Shown here: in pieces, positions 40,214-54,700 of the stretch
Layout of the letters: the number at the start of each line of letters is the position of its first letter
Position numbering within the stretch: position 1 is the stretch's first letter
Assembly: GCA_013396915.1 (NCBI GenBank)
Contig: VWZL01004640.1
Coordinates: 129,030-193,029, forward strand
DNA length: 64,000 nucleotides
Reading direction: 5' to 3'
Source of the DNA: Stercorarius parasiticus
Lineage: Eukaryota > Chordata > Aves > Charadriiformes > Stercorariidae
Made by a program: the position numbers and the translations under genes
Notes under the pieces: generated by a model
What the model saw: the letters and a program-made list of their open reading frames with translations, nothing else
Databases searched by the model: none
What the model was told of the DNA's origin: nothing

Positions 40214-41907
40214 TGCCTGATGCCTTCACTTAAAGAAGGCAACATATGTTATCTGCCTCTCTGTGGCAAAGTATCATTGTTGTCAGGAATCTGCAGTGAG
40301 GCTTGTTGTCTTTGGGCGACACAACTGCAGTGGGAACAGCAGTGTTTGTACTGAGCCCTGAAATAAAATGGAGAAATAGGCCTTTTAGTAGCTTTTAGGA
40401 CACATTTTTAATGTAGTAGAATAATTCTACCATGGTTTATGATGAAATTTGCTGGGTGGATAATGACATAATTTGAAAGAACACAATTCTTACAGTAAAA
40501 AAATTGTCGATCTATCAATCATCTCTTTAGTGTTCTGTTATCTTTAAACCCCATTTTTCAATAGCAACTATCACTTGTGGGGTATGCCGTCTTAGCTTGT
40601 ATGTATGCTAGTGTTTTGATCTCTAACAGTAGCACAGTTCTGCAGTGCATCTCCTGTCTCTTCCACTTACTGTGTGTCAGTTCAGTTTGTAGAGTGGGTT
40701 TCATCTGTGTTCAAACTAGACTTCAGAGGAAATTAATCCAGAAGCTCTAAGTATTCATTAAGCACTTTCTAACCTCTAATAGGGATGTAAGGTCTAAACC
40801 GGTGATTGGTCCCCTGAACAGCTTCAGACTACATTGTATAGTTGGAACACTGGATCAGAGGACAGACATGATCTAGTCCTGAATGGTGTCGAACCTGTGG
40901 ATGAAGAAGCCTCAGCACAAAGTGCTTTGATCTGCTGAGCTGTCGCTTTTGCTCCAGGTTTCTTTCTAATGTAGGCTTAACCTGAGAAACAGAGAAGGTT
41001 TTAGCTTCTGTCACCGTGCATTCACATTCAGCCACTCAGTGGTATTTTAGCTTGACTACATCTATTATGGAATTATTAAAAATATTGAGAAAATACTTGT
41101 GCGCACCTTTGCTATTGAGGAGCTTCGTTTAAGCAGTCCTTGTATCGTGGACCACACAGAACTTGCAGCAATTTCAGAATATACTAACAAAGACTAGAAC
41201 CCTGGGAAATGGTTATATCATGACAGGCTTCTCTGAACAGAGTAAGTGATTTGAAGCAAGAATATTTACTATGGAGGTCAATTGGATTTAAAACTAATAT
41301 TGTCTTTCACTTTTATCAGAAAAGTCTTCAGTCAGGGAAAATACGTAAGTGGTTTTAATTTTTGTGCAATAGACCTGACGCAAAGATTTTCCTTTTTTGT
41401 CTGGTTTGATCTGTATGATACTAGTTTCCCTATTTTATAGCTTCATGAATAGCATGGATGCCCTAAGGACAAACTGAAAAGATGTCAAAGTATCTGACCT
41501 TGTTACATTTTCTGTACATGAACAGAAGAGTTAAGACTGACAAAGGGTTTAGAGGAAGAAGAAATCTAATACTTCTCTAACATATCAGAATGGCTGCGTG
41601 AAGAGGACTTTTAAGCAATCAAGGCCACACAAGCTAATTTGTGACTGATAGTATAAAATACGTGCAGATTCTTTCAGATTGTTTGAATTAACTCTAGGGA
41701 TATTTTTAGAGCAACTTTGTTTGATTTAATAAAAACTATTATTAAATCATTAGTCAATGAAAATAGTTATTTAATTCTGTGTGTGTGCAAATTATCGTAT
41801 TCATATACCATCATTATTGTCCTTTAAATAATATGCCTATTCAGGATTATATCTGTTTGGTTAAAATGGTTAAGTTCCTCTTAGTAACTTGTCTGCTTTA
41901 CTTGCAG

Positions 41908-42346
41908 GTTGTATATAAAAATAACGATGTCAGGTTGGAGTTATCTCGACTTGCCAAGCAAGGAGATCCTAAAATGAAGATTCATGGGGTTGTAGCATTT
42001 AAATGTGAGAATGTTGCAACCTTAGATCCAATCACATTTGAAACACCAGAGTCTTTCATCTCTTTGCCAAAGTGGAATGCCAAGAAAACAGGCTCAATAT
42101 CATTTGACTTTCGTACAACTGAGCCAAATGGCCTGATTCTTTTCAGTCATGGAAAACCAAGGCACCAAAAAGATGCCAAACACCCACAGATGGTGAAGGT
42201 TGACTTTTTTGCCATTGAGATGCTTGATGGCCACCTCTACCTGTTGTTAGACATGGGATCAGGTACTATAAAAATAAAAGCCTTGCAGAAGAAGGTGAAT
42301 GATGGTGAATGGTACCATGTGGATTTTCAACGGGATGGACGGTCAG
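41908..42346 (+). CDS. NRXN1: NRXN1 alpha exon A: end of LNS2, first half of LNS3
   Basis: Internal exon of neurexin-1 alpha, a presynaptic single-pass adhesion protein that binds neuroligins and other synaptic partners. It has a pyrimidine-rich acceptor ending in TTGCAG and the donor GTAAGC. The 439 nt start in phase 0 and give 146 whole codons plus one base. Residues 1-33 ([10 protein letters not shown] to FKC) close LNS2; Cys33 is the likely second half of that domain's terminal disulfide. Residues from about 41 ([10 protein letters not shown]) begin LNS3, with the typical laminin-G stretches [24 protein letters not shown] and [20 protein letters not shown] and [12 protein letters not shown] are as I recall them in NRXN1 and differ from NRXN3 and NRXN2, hence the paralogue choice. 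The open frame running 5' of the acceptor and 3' past the donor is intronic read-through. No frameshift or stop is seen inside the exon. Confidence 0.96.
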
Positions 42347-43520
42347 GTAAGCTTCTTTTTTTTTTATATATATATTCAACATGGTATTTCACGTTTTATC
42401 TGAGGTAATACTGGGTATGTATTATGTTGCCACCATTAGAGTTGTGCATGATCTGAAAAATAAGGGAATTATAAGAAGTCATTACTGTCAGGTAGCAGAA
42501 TACAATGATTTGCAGAGTAAAATATTTTATGTTAACATTTATTGGGTAATCAGGTACTTAATCTTGCAAGTAAGTGTGCTGTGTACTTCAAAAACAAACA
42601 GTAATCTCCCTCTGTGCTCGCTTATACCAAATAGCTGAAGTGGCAAGTTTTAAGGATAAAAATAAAGCAAAAAAGAATTGCTGAAAGTAATCTCCAATGT
42701 AGGGAATAGTTGTCCCACAGAAACAACACAGACCTTCCAGTCATGTCAGCAGATCTCAACATAATTAAATGATATGCTAATGATTGGCTGACGACACATA
42801 TCAGCAGAAATGGAAGTAAGTGACTGGCCATATTCTGTCAGTATGATTCGTATTCTGTAGTAGTTTACTCGACAAATGATCTCATTGAAAAGGGTAAAAA
42901 TAAACAATTAATAAACTCTTCCTAATGCTACTGAAATCTCTTACAGCATAAAATGCATTTAACTGGTGAAATTGTCCTTGTTTCAGCTGCATCTGTTCTT
43001 GACTATATATATTGACTTCAGTGGGTTTGTCCGCCGATAGTATCTTTCCTGTAGTTCATCCCAGGATTTGGGAGGGAATTTACTGAGTCTTTAATTCAGT
43101 CCATCAAAGAATTTTCCAATTAATATCGCTATGCAATCTGAAGTTCACGTACACTCTGAAATTGAGTCTGGAAAAAATGTAAACTCTTCTTCTTTTGGAT
43201 TTTGTGGGGCTCTTTTTTCATTACTTGCATTTATAATTTCTTTCTGAAACTTCACCCCAAAAAAGTTATTGTTTTATGACTTACTTTCTTACTACCCACA
43301 AATCAGATTTCAGATCAAGGGAATCTTAGGTGCAGGTTTAAACTGAAGTTTTCAGTCAAATCCATGCTGAAAGTCAGACCAAATTCAATTGATCAATCCT
43401 CCCTAGCATTATGAAAAATAATGACTTGATTCCTGGGCTGTGTGGCTTCAAATTCTGATGGTAGAGAGTTTGATTTTCTGATTATAATATGCCAGTTGCT
43501 TATTTACATTTCTTGAGGTT

Positions 43521-43565
43521 AAAAAGCAATCAAACAAAACCCAAAAACCCCAAACAACAAAACAC
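43521..43565 (+). repeat. A/C-rich simple repeat
   Basis: AAAAAGCAATCAAACAAAAC, then CCAAAAACCCCAAACAACAA. Confidence 0.75.
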
Positions 43566-45940
43566 GTAACTTCTCAAAATCCTCAATTGTGGTTGAATAT
43601 CTAGCAGTTATATTACTTATACTACAATCTTCATTTCAGGCTTCCTTCTTAAGTACTATTTCAGTGATTCATGAGAGGCATTAAATCCTGTAATAATCAT
43701 GCCTGTGGGACTCCACTGAAAGCAAAGTTTATTCTTACATCCAAAGGCAACAAAACTATAAAGAAAAGAAATAAATACATAGCAATTGTTTACATTTACA
43801 GATATGTTCTGCGCTTTCATTGCTTCATGACAGCTGTAGCTCACATGTGCCATTAAGAGAGTTTAGGACATACTTTATTTAATTCTTTAAAACTGTTGAT
43901 GGACATCAGCAAGAACGTAGACTAATTTTAGGAAGCAATACACACATGGTGATCAGGACTGCATTATTGCAGTTTTAGTGGCCAGTCCAGCCCAAACTAT
44001 GACAATTATAAATAGTCAAATATATATGTAAAAGAAAAATTAGTCCAGCTGATGAATTGCCTATGATCAAGATGGGTGAACTTTACTTACCCTGTCACTC
44101 TTGAAAACTGACCGTAGTACACATTCACCCTAAAACATTGAACGATGTTAATAAATATGTAGGCATATGGATTGACAAACTGAATTTTTAGCTGAAATCT
44201 GAACGAGACATCAAAGATTTTCTGTGATTTTAATACATACAATAATAGTTTATAGTAGGAGAAGTACCAATAACAGATGCAATGCTGTTATTTTTCTTAA
44301 TGATAATATTGGCTGAGTAGTATCGTAAACCATCAGATTGAACCAAGTAAAATGACTGCCTAGCAATTAAAATAAACAATGAACTGTAAGTTCCTATTTT
44401 CTTCTGATTGGAACAGGAAGTTCACATGTGTAACGTTTAGATTATTTCTTCATAACTTGTGCATGTTGGTCTATTATGCTTTTTTCCATTTTGCTATTTC
44501 AGGAAGCTTTTTCTTTTATTTTCTCTAGTCAAAACCAAACATATTGGAAATCGTATGAATATGATCACTTTTCACTTCCTTACCTTCATAATTTTTGTAT
44601 AAATCAATGAATACACCTTGTATTTAAAAAAAAAAAATCGGCTTTTCTGAGACTTTCTTGTCACCGCTGACAAAATACTCACCGACCTATCAAGTACAAG
44701 GAAGAGATTCTCCTGTTAATGAATAAGTAGCTCAAATAACCTGTGATTTTTATTTTTTTTTAAAGTGACGTTTTGTGTCTTGCAACCTTTTACTCCTAGC
44801 CTTCAAATCCCATGCAGAGTGGTTCCCTCAGATAATAGAAAGCTGTGACATTTCTCAAGGAGCTTTGCTAATTTCCTTGACTTTCGTATTAGCTAGATCA
44901 GCAAGTACTTGATTTATTTTTCATTTTTTGCTCTCTTCCAGACTCTCAGTCACAGGGGGCATCTACTCTAAACTACTGACTTTGCCATTGTCCGTCCAGG
45001 ACTGTGATGGGGGAGATGTAAGGAATGAGAGGACATTTTTAAACTGTACTTATCCAGGCCCCATTCACTAGTAACTTTGCTGATCCCCTCAGATTTTGGG
45101 AAATACAAGGAAGGGGGAACAGATGGTGCCCTTTAATTTCCTTTTGCTGAAGGAGCTTTTGACCTATTATTGAAGTTTTTCACCCTAGAATCCCATCCTG
45201 CTGCCTGAAAGATCTACTTTGAGTGCTTCCTTACGTAAAAAGCAGATCTTTGGTGAGAAGGAATTCCTGAGATGCTATTTCTGAGCGTTAAGTCAATAAA
45301 GATTTCATACCTTCTCCATTGGTCCATCTTTCTTGCTAGATATGCAGCAGAGGAAAGGGAACGCGTGTTCTCCAGCAGTCTGTCTTTTTTGCTAAGTATA
45401 CAGCAAAGGACAACAACCTGGTACCGACTGCTGTGTCCTGTCATGTGAGCTGAATTCCCTTCCAGTATTCATGGTTATTCTGAATTCCTGCAAAGGACAC
45501 TAACTTCGTAACTGCTTCACATGTGTCCTTGGGCTTGGCCATGGGCTGTATGCTGTGATCACAGTCCTCATCAGAGCTATTTGATTATGCTTTAGTACAC
45601 AAGATGTAAAGTGTATTTAGAATACCTTGCTCTGATTTTTTTCACTGTTCCTTAATAAGCAAATGTGTTTCACTGCACAAAAAGCAACCAAATAGGCCAT
45701 GTAAGGTAAGCATAGAGATCAGAATAGTTGTAGTAGCTGTAGTTCCAATCTTGACATTTAACTGATCGGAATTGAGACAAGGTTCAGAAATATGTCTTAG
45801 TTTCTTATACACAGATGTATGAAGAAGTAACTTGCTGAGATAATGAACATGATTGGAGAGGCTCATTAACTCATACCTAAGGGAAAAGTTTGTCTGTTCT
45901 GCTCTTAACAGTACTGCCAACTCTGCAGTAAAAGAATCGG

Positions 45941-45976
45941 GAAAAAAACCAACCCAAACTAAAAAAAAACCAAGCA
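45941..45976 (+). repeat. A/C-rich simple repeat
   Basis: AAAAAAACCAACCCAAAC then an A9 run and CCAAGCACC. Confidence 0.7.
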
Positions 45977-47828
45977 CCATGAAGCTGCTGTAAAGGTCTT
46001 TGCTCACAGTTTTTCTTGTAACACAGTAGAGTTGGTTTAATAACTGTTTTCTGAGACTTGAGCATTGTTTAACATTTTGTTTAAACTGTTTATCATGTTC
46101 AAGGATAACCTTGCAAGTGTTTTTTGACTAAACCGCTATTCATCCTTTGGAAGACGTCATTAGACAGTGAAATCAGGGAGGAAACAGTCTTCTTGTCAAC
46201 TTCCAATTGCGTATGGCAGTGTTAAACAGAACATACCAGAATGTATTCACAAGTAGGTAGCATTTAAGGGCTAAGAAGCTACTGAAATTTTGAACTAAAG
46301 TTAGCATTTCAGCTTAAATATCAGAAATTATCGCTAGAGTATGTAATTAGAGCTTAACTATAATCAGTACAACCTCCCCATGTAATCATTCATAAACTGA
46401 AGCCATTTTGCCCATCATTTCCTTGTTCACAGCAAGCACAAAATACACCACACTTTTTTTTCCCTGTGTCATAGCTCTATACTTGTTATGATTTGAATGC
46501 TGTTATGGCAATCTCCAGTTTCCTTCATAGACTAAGAAACCCCAACCGCTTCCTGTCCTTATATGTCATGTTCTGTAGCTATTGACCATTTTATTGTCAT
46601 CTTCTGCAGACTCCTCAGCTGATCTACATCTTTCTCAGAGTTCACGGTAAACCTTACCAATGCTTATTAAAGTGGTACGGTAGTTTTCTCTGTACTTCCC
46701 AATATATTTCCCATTTTGCTCAGATGTATGTTATTGTTGACTTATATTGTTGACTCTTCCTTTTGAAGAACTGTCCACTTGCCAGTTATCCTTTAGTCAA
46801 AAATTCTTGACAAAAATCAAAATCTTATTAATTCCTCCAATACATAAAGACATTTCTAAACATTTAAATTGCATTTTGCTCTCTGCTGAAATGATGTAGA
46901 CTTAGAGCACCTGTAGGTCATTATAGGACCCTAAAATTTATGTCCAGTTTCTGGAGATAAGAAATGCTACCTACCTGTTTTTAGAGCCTAAAGTTACATC
47001 GTGAATTCCCAGACTAAATACAACTACACCTTCTTGTCTTTCAGTCTTCTCCCTTTTCTTCTTTCAGGCTGGACAAACCAAATGCTATCAACTTTTCCCT
47101 GTTTCTTTCTTTTTCTAGTAATAAGCAGACGATATTTCCTACTTTGAGTATTAAAAAAACTTTGCAAGGAAGCTACTTGTTTCCTGGCAGACATTATTGC
47201 CTCAGTGTTTCTCTTTTCAAAGAAATAGTTTAACTACTGATCTGGTTATGGGTGCTGTTATGCTAGGTATTATGCAAACATGTAACTGCAGGGATGTTCT
47301 TACTACAGAGATATTACAATTTAAGGTTATAGTTTTCTCTTTCTATTGAGGGGCCAATGCTATTCTGAATCTGATGCTTCCTCATCATATTCTGTTATCT
47401 TTCGGTTATTTTGTAAAATGAAATTTGTCTCATTCTTTTTCCCTCTTGTCCAACTTGGCCATTCTGGTGTAAGAAGGATTGATGATACATTATCTTTACA
47501 GGGAAAATTATTAACCTTTTCCTGTGCTGACCACATATGACTTTTGTATGCTCCATTAGCTTCCCTTCTTCCTGCTTCTCTGGGAAGTGATGTCTCTTCA
47601 CATTCGTAAGTAAAAATATCCAAATGGATTGGAGCACACTGGTGATTTGACAGAACAATTCCTTTTAATCTGTCTATAATTCACAGAGAAAATAGGATTG
47701 AAATCCAGCAAAGGGGGTGTGTATTACTATCCCCGGATTCTGTGGTAGCATCTGCCATTGACGTAAGGTCCAACCTCAGATGGTTTCAGTAGAACTTGAA
47801 AACTTTCTATCAAGAAAGATGACAGGCT

Positions 47829-47906
47829 TAAAAAAACCAAACAAACGAAAAAATCAACACACCAACACCCCACCACCACCCCAAAACAGAAAAAAACCCA
47901 ACCCCA
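47829..47906 (+). repeat. A/C-rich simple repeat (longest, about 78 bp)
   Basis: AAAAAACCAAACAAACGAAA, then ATCAACACACCAACACCCC, ACCACCACCCCAAAACAG and AAAAAACCCAACCCC. It is practically free of T and G. Confidence 0.8.
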
Positions 47907-50900
47907 GCTAGATGAAACAGTACACTCTACCTCTGTGTCACAGCTCTGGATGCACTGTGAACCTGGATATTTAAAAGAAATACATAATTTTTGATGTATT
48001 TTGGAAATCTTTCATTTCCCCTTATTTTTCTTGGGTGTTTTTTTTCTTTTTTTTTTTTTACGTGCCTTTACAAAGAAATTGCTGAGTAAAGTTTGCATTA
48101 CCTATCAGAGATACATAAAAGGTAATTTGGATACCAACAGCAGTGATGGTTGTATGGCTGCCTGGACGTGCTGTTAGAAATTCAGCCAGAAACTAGGATA
48201 AGTTGGTAACTGACAGCATGAAACTCTTGGTGCCCAGCCATGGGTTTTTGCTACTAGTTATACTAAAGCCTATTAGTATTATAGCTATAGGTCTTGTTCT
48301 AGACAGTGTGCTATCTGATATTTTGGTCAAGCTCCTACATAACAGCTGAGCCAGAGTGAGTTATTAAAGCTTTGAGTCTTCTGCAGATGCTTTTTGACGT
48401 AGTGTACCTCTCAACAAAAAGAATTAAATAAAGGTAACTTACAGTTGTTTGATTAAGGGTGATACACACATCATGTAGGTCAGTTGAAGCGTCATGGATA
48501 TGTCCAGCAGTCAATTGGAAATAGTCCAGTTAGGTAATAGGGGTTCCATGGGCTTCCAAAACATGAAAAAGATTCACAGAAGAGTTGTTGCCTGTTATGT
48601 TTTTCTACTCATAGTCATTAGATTAGATTACACTAAGATTTCAGAGGGCTTCCCAAAGCGGGAATTTTATGGGGTGTAATTTCCTGGGGAGGAGAAAGGT
48701 TCATTCCTTTAAGAAGCTGTTGGTATCTATTCAAAGTAATACTTAAGCTCTCTCCAGGGTAATCCTTTATGATATACAGAAGAAATTTTTCCTGCTTCAA
48801 TTTATCACCTAACTATAATTCACAGTCGTCGGAATGTAGTGGTGAATCTACAGTTCCCTTTATCATTCACCTTTCACAACCTTCTGTGCTTGCAAAACTT
48901 ACATTTTGAACCACCATGTTAATGTCACAGCTACACTGGCTGAGATTTACCTGTCTTTTCCTGTGCATTGAAAGCCATCAAGGCTTAGTTGATTTATTTT
49001 TTAAGTAGAAATGGAGCCCTAGATGTCTTCTAGCATCATGGATAGCTTGACAACACAAGTGTCTTTGTCCAGCAGAAAACAGCACTGTGGAAATGCATGA
49101 GCTTGAGGTTGGAAGCTGCAGCTGAGTTAACTTGTGTGGGTGCAAGTGCTGCCTGAACATAGGTTTAAAGCATTTGGTCCTAAATTAGCCCGTACAGCAA
49201 CAGCTGGGAGCAAGCAACAATAGCAGTAAGAAATACTGTGAATGCAAGTATGACTTATATTTACAGCATCTTTTTTTTTTTTTAAAAAAGGAGAAATGAT
49301 GTTGTCTGTAAGTAATCCTCCTTGATACCAAGGATGCTCTCAGGAAAGTTAGCTATCTTGGTTTAACAGGTCATTCATAGGTGTCCTTGTTTGAGGCAGC
49401 TGATGAATAACATCAAACCTCAAAATGTTCATGCTTGTATGCCTAAGGTCAAATCTATAGCAAGTGTTACATACAAATGCCAAGTTTTGCTTCAAGACTC
49501 TGAAGAGCAATACAAATATTTAGAGTTAGCAAAATATAATAGTCTTATCAATTTTAACAAGGTGGAAGTTTGGAAGAAAAAGGATCTTGGTTCAACATGC
49601 CTGTTTCTTACAGTAAAGACTGGAAGTTCACTTTACATCTACGTGCTTATTCAACCGATAGAGAAAATTTCTGATAAAACGTAAAAGGGAAAACTGACTA
49701 CATCCTCAAACGTTCTTTAAACATGCTCATAAAGATGCACAAATACTAAGCAAACATTCTTTTTTTATCTTTTTAGATCTCTTCTGATAGTAGGGAGACT
49801 GTTTGTAGTAGTATCCAGGCCTTCTAAAAATCCATATGTCTCAAGTCTCACATGGGAGTTGGATCTCCTGAGATCTCTGCCCCAAAGAGCTTTTACTAAA
49901 TGTCCAAACTCTTCAGCTATTCAAATTGTTAAAGTTAACCTATCAAACCAACAAAAGAACAAACAAAACATGCAGCTCCCACAAGACTCCTCTTCATTGC
50001 TAAAAGAGAAGCCTAAATTTTAGGATGTATCTAATTAAGAGGATGATCTTTTTCTGGCCTGCCTCTATTTGCTTAAAACTCACATTTTAGTATTTATGCT
50101 ATAAAAATTCTGAATTTATTATTCTCATGAACCACTCCCATCACAGTAGAAGTATTTCTGATAATCACTGTTATCTTCTGGAATCTGTGTCATGCTGACA
50201 GTGGAAATAGCCAATCTTTTTACTTTTACGTATATATGTATGATAAATATGTTGTGGTAAATGTGATTCTTCAGTGTCTTTTCACCATCAATATACTTTT
50301 AATACTGTGTCCAGCAGATAAGTGTTGCATAATGTGGCTGGTACATTATAATAATCTGGTGATCTATATAATGTTTTGATTTATATTTTACTTGCTTTTG
50401 CACCCATATAGAATAAGGAGTCACTTTTGTGAAGATCTACAGGAAGATTATTTTTTTCAAGTGATTTTACTTAGTAAATAAAATTAAACTTGGTTAACGC
50501 AAGTATGTTCTGTGACTCCATGTACTAAAATTAGTTAGCTGTCTATTCAAATTGTAAAACTGGATACCTCATTACTTTTTAAAATACAACAAAGAGGATC
50601 TTTACAGTTGATTACAGTTTCTTTGTTCAGACACTCTGCAGAAGCGGAACTTTATTTTAGGCTTAATTTTGTTTGTTTACTTTTTAAACTTAAATGGAAA
50701 AGATACTTCTGATTTCCTGAGATTCTATATACATCCTCTCTCCCTCTCTTTGTAACATGCACACATTTTGAGGTAAGTGTCAGAGGCATTGATTTTTCCC
50801 TCTAGGAGCACATCACTATCTTCTTAATGATTGCCTGTCTGGCAGCTGATGAGAGTATTTTCATTCTGCACTTAAAGGAAAAAAAAGTCTTCTCCAAAGC

Positions 50901-51365
50901 CCACTGAAAGTGGTGAGAGTCTTTTAAAATACTGTATCTTTGGATCCAAACCAAAGACACAGATTTGCCTCCCAGGTTACAACCTATCAATGCAACCTCA
51001 GCCTTAATGCTTTGAAGCATGTATGAGGTAGTGAAGAGATTTTTTTTGTTGTTGCACAAGCAGGATATTTCTGAAAATAAGTCTGAAATGCATTCCCCCT
51101 ATCCCTGCAAGACCGGTAAGGTGATTTTGACTTTTTTTTTTTTATATTTTACATCGTTCACTTCCTGACACTATTTGTACTACATTGTAATTAAAACAAT
51201 GAAGTGTATCTATTATTGTGTGGCTTTACAAGTGGAATACCTATGTTTAATTTATAGATATTTGCCAGGAGCTAATGTGTCGTGTAGATTAGTAAGTAAA
51301 ATAGCCGTACCAAAAATCTTTTAAATGCCGTGAAAATAATGCATTTTTTTGTCTTGTTTTCTCAG

Positions 51366-51749
51366 GGACCATATCTGTGAACACATTACGTACACCATAT
51401 ACTGCACCAGGGGAAAGTGAAATCCTTGACTTGGATGATGACTTGTATCTTGGAGGCTTACCAGAAAATAAAGCAGGCCTCGTCTTCCCAACAGAGGTGT
51501 GGACAGCACTTCTCAATTACGGATACGTCGGCTGCATTAGAGATTTATTTATTGATGGTCAAAGCAAAGATATTCGACAGATGGCTGAAATTCAAAGTAC
51601 AGCTGGAGTAAAACCCTCATGCTCAAGAGAAACCGCAAAACCTTGCCTTAGCAACCCCTGTAAAAACAATGGTGTATGCAGGGATGGGTGGAACAGATAC
51701 GTTTGCGATTGCTCTGGTACAGGGTACCTTGGCAAATCGTGCGAAAGAG
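51366..51749 (+). CDS. NRXN1: NRXN1 alpha exon B: end of LNS3 and EGF-B
   Basis: Second coding exon in the window, 384 nt, phase 1 to phase 1, acceptor TTTTCTCAG and donor GTAGGT. The first two bases complete the Gly codon split from exon A (RSG-TISV). 127 whole codons follow. Residues 1 to about 78 finish LNS3 ([27 protein letters not shown]) with Cys56 and Cys85 the expected domain-closing pair. Residues 93-125 form a complete EGF module with six cysteines (93, 98, 104, 113, 115, 125) in the usual C-x4-C-x5-C-x8-C-x-C-x9-C spacing: this is EGF-B, the linker between LNS3 and LNS4. A few residues differ conservatively from the mammalian protein as I remember it (LDDD for LDDE, AEIQ for AEVQ, GVCRDG for GMCRDG, LGKSC for LGRSC). 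The exon length is a multiple of three, so skipping it would keep frame but remove half a domain plus EGF-B. Confidence 0.97.
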
Positions 51750-54700
51750 GTAGGTTCCATGAGATGGCTGCATTTCTCCTTTATAGAATCCTGCACAATG
51801 ATTAACAATGGTAAAATATCATTAACTCTTCTGAGGCAGAAAAAGCGTCTTTGATTTCACTTGTGAGATGGGGAGATGGAGCCCTGCTCTAGACTGAAAG
51901 AAGTAACTCTGGAGGAGAGATCTTAGGGGAGTTTCTAAGATGCATAAATAATTATTAGTTGACTACGACAGAGAGACAGTACTGCTAAATGTTGTCTTTT
52001 CTGTCTCATCATACATTGCTGAGTTCTGAAAAGCATTGTGAAAGTAATTTCAATTATTATTGCATTACTAAATGGTCACATTCCAATTCCAAACTGAGGT
52101 CTTGTTCTCTGCCTATTTGTTGTCAATACCACTGCGTTATTAAATTAAATTAATTAAATTTAGTTTTCAATTCCACAGTATCACTTAAATCCATAGCCAG
52201 AACTTCAGCCACGGGTCAAAGCAAAAGAATCAGTGTAGGAATCTGTATTTCTTACTTAACTTTTTTTTAAAGATCCTATTACCCAAGGAAACAGTTTCTA
52301 CTTATCTTAATTCGCTGACTATCCCTCTTTCCTAGAAAAGGTAAGTGTAAAGTTGACAAACCCCATTTATTTAATTGAAGAGGTGGATAGTGGCGAGGAA
52401 TATAGACGTTGACAGTTTTATTCATTTTTCTAGTTAGATGAAAAAAAAATGTATTTTTTTTAAAAATAAAAACCTGATGAATGTTCAAGTTGTATATAAA
52501 TAGACGTGTATTTATGTAGAATTAATACCATCATATTATTGGCATTTACAAGTAGGTTTTCAGTTTCTTCTGGTTTTTTCTGTCTTATTTTTTGAATATA
52601 CATGCCTTTGGTTCATGGCCAGTTATTCTGAGATCTGCAGACTGTTCTGTTACTGGTGGAGTGAAGCTGGCAGAGGGCATAACCGAGCTGTCTGATGCAT
52701 TACAAAAGCCTTCAGTTAAACATGTCTGGTGTACCACCCTGTGGCAAAATTCTGCTATTACATATGGCAGAAGTAAAAATAGGATTTGCATTTTTTCAAC
52801 TTGAGAGCTAGGAAACGTGTGTTAGAGACAAAAACATGCAGATATGCAAAGAACTTAAAAGCAGGCTTCATCATAGCAATTTCTCCTAAATGTATTTGAC
52901 AGGTGGTAATATTTTATGTAGAAACCTTTGTCTTTTTTATTTCCCGTACTTTATTTCTAACCGTCTTCCAATATAGAGCCTGACTTTTGCCTGTGCGTTC
53001 CCCTAGTGGGAATGGTGGTACTACGGTGTCTCTACAATGGTATTTGGTTCTTGTCCAAAAGAAATATGTGCGGCAGTTCAGACAGTATGGGATCATTGCC
53101 TACTCTTGTGTTTCCCTCTCCAGAGGAAACTACACTGAAAGGAGATCTCCTTCCAGTAATATTCATATCCCAAATGGTCATGCATTAATAAGATTATAGC
53201 TTTTGGGATTCTGAAAGCAACGTGTTGGCATCCTGCCACACAAAGTTATTATAACTACTACCCATGTGCAGTAACTGATAAACTTTTGTATTGGGTGATA
53301 TAAGAAACACAATTATAATTGTTCAAACTAATTTAAATAAAATAGGAACATGTTCGTTTCAACAAACAATACAGTTTCACAAAGGAAAGAAAGCATTTGA
53401 ACAAAATATTGGAGATTAAACAACTGGAATATTTAACTTCATTTTAAGTGATGAAGGTAACTTCAGTAAACAGAAGCATGTAGCTACTTTTTAGTACTCT
53501 CATTTATTTTTCGTGCTATGTCCCCTAAAACAGGAGTACTAACATCCCTATTGTGGATGTATCGTATACAATGCAGTATCTGAAGTAATTTTGGTCAGTT
53601 TATCAGTGCACAAAAAACATGGAATACGACTCAATTCTCTTTTAATTTCAGTATACTTAATATTTTTGTGTACCCATATGCTTTTTATCCTGTTGCTAGT
53701 TATTCTTTATTTTATTCTTGGTTTTCAGTAAGGCTAAACATCAGTATAATCTGTAGATTGGCTTTAGTAGGTTATGGAAACTACAGCAGATGGATGGACA
53801 GATGCCACAGCAGTATATAATTTGGCTTTCTATTTTACTTTGATTGCGGTTCACAATACGTGATGTGACTGCCTCTCGGCAAAGCCTGTTGCAGGTGTAT
53901 ACTTTTGTTAGGAGCAATGCATAAGAGTAAATTCATCAAACGGTGATAAGAAAGTAGGCATGCAAAGAAAGATATATCAAAGTGACGTTTCCGAGGAGAA
54001 AATATATTTAAATTAGAGAATGTATGTAGATGTCCACATTGGGCATGCACACATGCCTGCATGCACATATATACGTTAAATAAAGCAATATAGTTTTCAT
54101 TCCTTGCATTATCTCTGGCTGCTTTAAAATTAAAAAAAAAATAAAAAGACAGGTGATATGATGATAGACAGTATGAAGAATCATATGTTCAAAATATTAT
54201 AGTAATTCCATCTCTGATTTATATTAACTAATTGGTCCTGTGTGTTAAAGTTCTAGCACCTTTACAGCGTGGCTTAGGACCTCAGTCCCGAAATAATACC
54301 AGTGTAGAAATTGTGAGGAATCATTTCACCTTCTATTCACGCATTATCTAGTGACTAATTGCATATCACCAATAGTTTCCATCACATAGATGGAAAGGTT
54401 CCTCGTGAGTCCCCAAGGCCATGACTTTAGGCCCAGATGGACTGAAGTAGCTGCCATAGTAAACACACAAAGAGCGCTTAGCTGAGTGTATGCTTGTGAA
54501 TAGAACAGAAACTAAAAGTTTGAATTTGAATCAGTAGCCATCGACATACTTGAATACTCACACAATTTATAGGAGTCAAATCCGACATATTGGTGAGTGT
54601 TTTCAGGGCAGAGTATTGTTGCTCTATGTATATTGGGAAATAAAGCAGGGTCAGAGAGCAAATCTGAGTCCTTGATTAGTGATGATCCAGGTTGTTCACA

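Larger units (their letters stand above)
1..41907 (+). other. NRXN1: NRXN1 intron upstream of exon A (3' part)
   Basis: About 41.9 kb of AT-rich sequence before the first recognisable exon; the 5' end of the intron lies outside the window. I looked for the preceding NRXN1 exon (the part of LNS2 ending GCLKE) and did not find it. All open frames here are short, lack codon-like composition and match no family I know, apart from the CR1 LINE at about 22690-23859. Contents listed separately are CR1 copies, MIR-like relics, short tandem duplications, hairpins, A/C-rich simple repeats and a G-run. Between these I see nothing that can be named. Neurexin genes are known for very long introns, so this is expected. 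Confidence 0.85.
42347..51365 (+). other. NRXN1: NRXN1 intron between exons A and B (9.0 kb)
   Basis: A GT-AG intron of 9019 bp from donor GTAAGC to acceptor TTTTCTCAG. It begins with a T-run and a short TA repeat (about 42357-42375). It contains A/C-rich simple repeats near 43521-43565, 45941-45976 and 47829-47906 and pyrimidine or T-runs near 48035-48060 and 49271-49281. No CR1 tail, no open frame with recognisable homology and no further exon were seen. Confidence 0.85.
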